Part shown: positions 60,431 through 64,000 of the stretch, piece after piece
How the letters are laid out: the number at the start of each line of letters is the position of its first letter
Numbering within the stretch: the stretch's first letter is position 1
Source: Laguncularia racemosa
Taxonomy: Eukaryota; Streptophyta; Magnoliopsida; Myrtales; Combretaceae
Length of the DNA stretch: 64,000 bases
Assembly (NCBI GenBank): GCA_037954665.1
Contig: JBBMOL010000058.1
Span: forward strand, 4,169,323-4,233,322
Direction: 5' to 3'
Notes under the pieces: generated by a model
Database searches by the model: none
What the model saw: only the letters and a program-made list of their open reading frames with translations
What the model was told of the DNA's origin: nothing
Made by a program: the position numbers and the translations under genes

Positions 60431-61489
60431 TTTTAGACTTAGATCCTCTAGAACTAATCCAACTTGCTTAAACCCACTACTGAACTCTAAGTACCAAAGT
60501 CTGAATTCCTAGTTCCCAATCCAAGAATCAAGGATCAGTTCGAGCTTTAGTGTACAGCTCAGCTCAAGCATGAGCTTGGATTAGCCACATTCTCCTAATA
60601 GATGAAGCTAAAAAGATGTAGTTGCATGGGGACTATACACAAGATAAATGCACCTAGCATGCTATTAATGTACCTACTAAGTTATCTCAACCCTACGCTT
60701 GTAAATAAGGATTGATACAGCTTGAATTCGAGTTCAAAATCTTAAGCTCTATACTCTTACTAACTTATTGGTTTTTTGAAACATGCTTGTGCTAACTTGA
60801 GTATCAGAATAGCCACGTCGGAACCACCACCCCTAACATCCCTTTAAGCCTAATGTGTTCTCTTATACAGGTGATTACCACGTAAGAGAATTTCTTAGCA
60901 CAACATTTAGTGCCATCTTTGTAATCTTACTCACAACCATCAACATGGCACCTTAATCTAAAACCACCAAGTTTAAGGAAGCCACAAACATGTTGATAAT
61001 CGATTAATTGTCCATGCCATGGTGTCCTAACACCTAAACACAAACCAAATCGAGCATTTCCTCATCTCTATAAAACATCAGTAGCACAAAATGAAGTAAT
61101 AAGAAACAATAACACGTAATTACAAGCACGAGTTGCGTAGCTAGAACAGATCAATAATATGCCCGAATTGGAAGATGTGTCTACACACTCTCCAAGAGAT
61201 GGGAATAAAAATACACCACCACCATCACCAATGACAAATGCACCACCACAAAATTAGCAAGCCCGATCTGCAAAGCACCACAGTCGACCTCTTGTTGAAC
61301 AAATTTTGCTAACAACTGGATGCCAAAACTAAGCCCCCAACAACATTATCAACACCATAATTAGGCCCCCTCTGAGAGAAAGCTAGCCAAGCTCTTTAAG
61401 CTCAATAAACGCCTATCATAGCTAGAAAGTCATGAGCCTACATAGCAAAAAATTGAGAATTGATACATCCATCTCATTTTTAGATAAAG
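60431..61489. other. Probable 5' part of the Tat-like element, decayed
   Basis: No clear domain is found. Words such as GAGCTT, CTCAGCTC and TTAAGC recur at 60500-60780, and a CCACCACCATCACCA stretch at 61215-61235 could be the Pro-rich part of a Gag. Its position before the protease remnant suggests leader and Gag DNA, but neither LTR nor PBS could be defined. Confidence 0.35.
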
Positions 61490-64000
61490 ACATGGAAGGA
61501 GTCTAAACCCCCTATGATGATGCCCTAGTGATCAGCACCAAAATTACAAAATTCAAGGTCAAGAAGATCATTGTCAACACAAGCAACTCATGTGACAACA
61601 TATTTAAGCATGCCTGAAACCCATGCTCAAGAACAACATGAGGCCCTACAACTAAGACTTGTATAAGTTCAACAACTAACTAGTTCAGGTTGCAAGTATC
61701 ATTACTCTTCCCATAGATCTAGGGCACACCAAAGTTTTACCCCAACAACTCGTAAAGTTCTTGGTTGTAGACTACTAGTCTCCTTACCATGTCATTTTGG
61801 GGAAACCAAGTCAAAGCACCTTCAAGATGATCTCCTTCATAGCACACCTCAAAGCCAAATTCCCCTTACTTAACCAAGTAGGTAGGTGTCGAGGGGATCA
61901 AAAGCTCAGAAAGACTTTATACATTGAGACCTTGAAAAGGGAAGAGATCTTCAATATTGAGACTAAGCTTAAGGAGAAGTTAAGGTCTATGGGAGGACTA
62001 GCCAAAGAAATAGAGGAAATACAACTTGGTAAGAACCTCAAGCAAACTATGTGGGAAAGAGCGTCAATGCTTCTTGAGCTCAAACAACAACTTGTTAATT
62101 TCCTTAGGTCTAGCACTGACATGTTTGCCTACTTGCCCTCATGTCAAGCATCTCCCCAAAGCTCATGATGTGTTGCTTCAACCTTGACAGCAACATTGAA
62201 GTCTTCAAACAAAAAAGAAGACACTTTTCTCTAGAATGATAGGCTGCAATTAAGGAAGAGGTGTAAAAGCTTCTCAAGGCTAGTTTTATTAGGAAAGAAT
62301 GTTATTTAACCTAGTTAGCCAATTGCATGCTAGTTAGGAAGTTGAATGGGAAGTGGCACATGTGTATCAACTATACTGACTAAACAAAGCCTGCCAAAAA
62401 GATTTCTTTCCCCTCCCTATAATAGACCAAATCGTAAATTCTACCTCCAACTACATGCTCTTAAGTTTCATAAGCACCTTTTTGAGCCACAACCAAATCA
62501 AGATGGAGTCGGAGGACTAGGTACATATATCCTTTGTCACAAGTTTTAGGATGTACTACTATAAGATTATGCCCTTTGGCCTTAAGAATGCTAGGGCGAC
62601 CTACCAACAACTTCTAACAAAGATGTTCAAGCCATAACTTGAGCAAAATATTAAAGTCTATGTTAACAACATCATCATCAAAAGCAAACAGCCTAAAGAC
62701 TACTTCCTAAACTTGCAAGAGACATTTGACACACTAAGGCAATACAACATGAAGCTTAACCTCCAAAAGTGCATCTTTAGGGTAATCTCAAGCAAGTTCT
62801 TAAGGCATCAAGGCAAACTTAGAGAAAATCTAAGCTATCCTGGACATGTAACCCCCTAAAACAATAAAGGAGGTCTAGCGACTCATAAGAAGCATCACAG
62901 CGCTAAATAAGTTTGCGTCTAAGAGTGGTGATAAGTGTTTAAAATTCTTTAGGGTACTAAAGAACCTTATAAATTTCCAATGGATGGAGCAATGTCAAGC
63001 TACCTTCAACAAGTTGAAATAGTTTTTAAGAAATCCACTAATGCTCTCTAAGCTCACCCTAACAAAAGACTTGTACTAGTGTTGGTCTGAGCTAAAGGAA
63101 GAGAGCATAAACCAGTGTACTACGTCCGCCATGTCCTTTAGAGGCCAAAAATTATATATACAAAGGTGGAAAAATTTGCCCTTGTAGTGGTAGTCTCAGC
63201 TTGATAACTCTAACCTTACTTCAAAGCCCACCAAGTGATAGTCTTAATCAACCAGCCACTGCACAATATCTTGCACAAGCCTAATGCATTAGGACGGATG
63301 GTTAAGTACATGCTTGAGCTCATCGCATACAAAGTCCAATACTAACCTAGTGAGGCAATTAAGGCATAAGTCCTTATAGACTGCATTACTAAGCACACCA
63401 TAGAAGAGGAAGCATTAGACAACAACAATAAACCATTGTAAACCCTCTACATCAATGGTTTATCCACTCGAGGAGGGAGTGGAGCAAGACTTAGGCTACA
63501 CTGACCGCATGGGACCAAGGTATCATATACCCTCAAGCTTGGTTTTCCAACCATCAATAACGAAGAGGAGTACAAAGCTTTAATAGATGGCCTTAAATTG
63601 GCAAAAGAGATTAGTGTAGAGAAGCTCGAGATCTTTTTAGACTCCCAACTTATAGTCTAGTAAGTTAAAGGATAATATACAATGAAAGATGAGGGTATGA
63701 CCAAATATCTTTAGGTCGTAAGTTTCCCTCTTAGAACATCACCAAAATTCCCGGAGCTAAGAACTCCAAAGTAGACAAATCATCAATGCTCGTATCCACC
63801 AACATTCTTAACCTAGACAAACAATATAAGAAAGTCTTCATTAAGTACCTCCCTAATAAGAGCATCAATAAGAAGCAAGCTCAAGTCATGGAGATATAAC
63901 CTACACTAACCGAGTTATGCTGGATAGATCTAGTACTTTAGTATTTGAAGAATGGCATCATGCCATTAGATAAAAAAGAAGTAAGGAAGCTCATGTATAA
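61490..64000 (+). pseudogene. Tat-clade Ty3/gypsy pol pseudogene, cut by the window end
   Basis: A protease remnant near 61516 reads PYDDALVISTKITKF and then VNTSNSCDNIF, where the catalytic Asp is replaced by Asn. The frame 61797-62168 is the linker (VILGKPSQSTFKMISFIAHL just before and into it). RT follows: KLNGKWHMCINYTD, SFPLPIIDQIVN, KIMPFGLKNARATYQ, then YVNN at about 62659-62670 instead of YVDD. RNase H pieces lie at 62990-63330 (KPVYYVRHVL). A second RNase H at about 63440-63660 reads LYINGLSTRGGSGA, then GFPTINNEEEYKALIDGLKL and EIFLDSQL. Two RNase H domains, the second archaeal-type, mark the Tat clade. Stops are frequent. Integrase would lie beyond the right edge. Confidence 0.88.

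Overview
The window looks like intergenic, retrotransposon-filled DNA from a flowering plant. It is very AT-rich. It holds Ty3/gypsy and Ty1/copia elements with primer-binding sites of the plant initiator-Met tRNA type, a Mutator-type and a Harbinger-type MITE, a decayed plant mobile domain (PMD) gene, and many microsatellites. I cannot name the species. I found no intact host gene, no CRISPR array and no convincing RNA gene. Every protein-like stretch I recognise is a broken transposon ORF or a pseudogene.

Left part (1-29,500). Two related units lie head to tail: unit A (386-11,248) and unit B (11,364-27,864). Each carries a 430-bp Mutator-type MITE, a gag-protease relic with three zinc knuckles, a tandem dimer of about 480 bp, and a non-autonomous Ty3/gypsy element whose 840-bp LTRs begin TGATG and end CATCA. 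In unit B the gypsy insertion is complete (19,024-25,937). It has three LTRs and two internal regions, and 5-bp ACCCT duplications flank the whole. In unit A the same insertion is cut off at 10,062 by a deletion. The first 3.8 kb of the two units are almost identical, but the rest differs by several percent. The join (11,246-11,640) is scrambled and dense in small deletions, so an assembly error must be excluded.

Middle part (29,500-46,400). A full-length but dead Ty3/gypsy element (30,746-41,011, duplication GAGGT) has Gag, protease, RT, RNase H and integrase remains. A 4.6-kb insertion that looks like a giant solo LTR splits its RT just before the catalytic YFDD motif. Diverged copies of an unknown repeat flank the element. 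A block at 44,066-44,890 recurs at 58,387-60,430.

Right part (46,400-64,000). In order: a shrunken Ty1/copia element (46,402-49,659), unassigned AT-rich DNA, a degenerate tandem array, a PMD pseudogene that seems to keep an intron (54,470-56,560), the second copy of the 44-kb block with two DNA-element insertions, and a decayed Tat-clade Ty3/gypsy pol with a second archaeal-type RNase H, which runs off the right edge.

These genes do not form a working pathway. The interest lies in nesting, duplication, deletion scars and the decay pattern.
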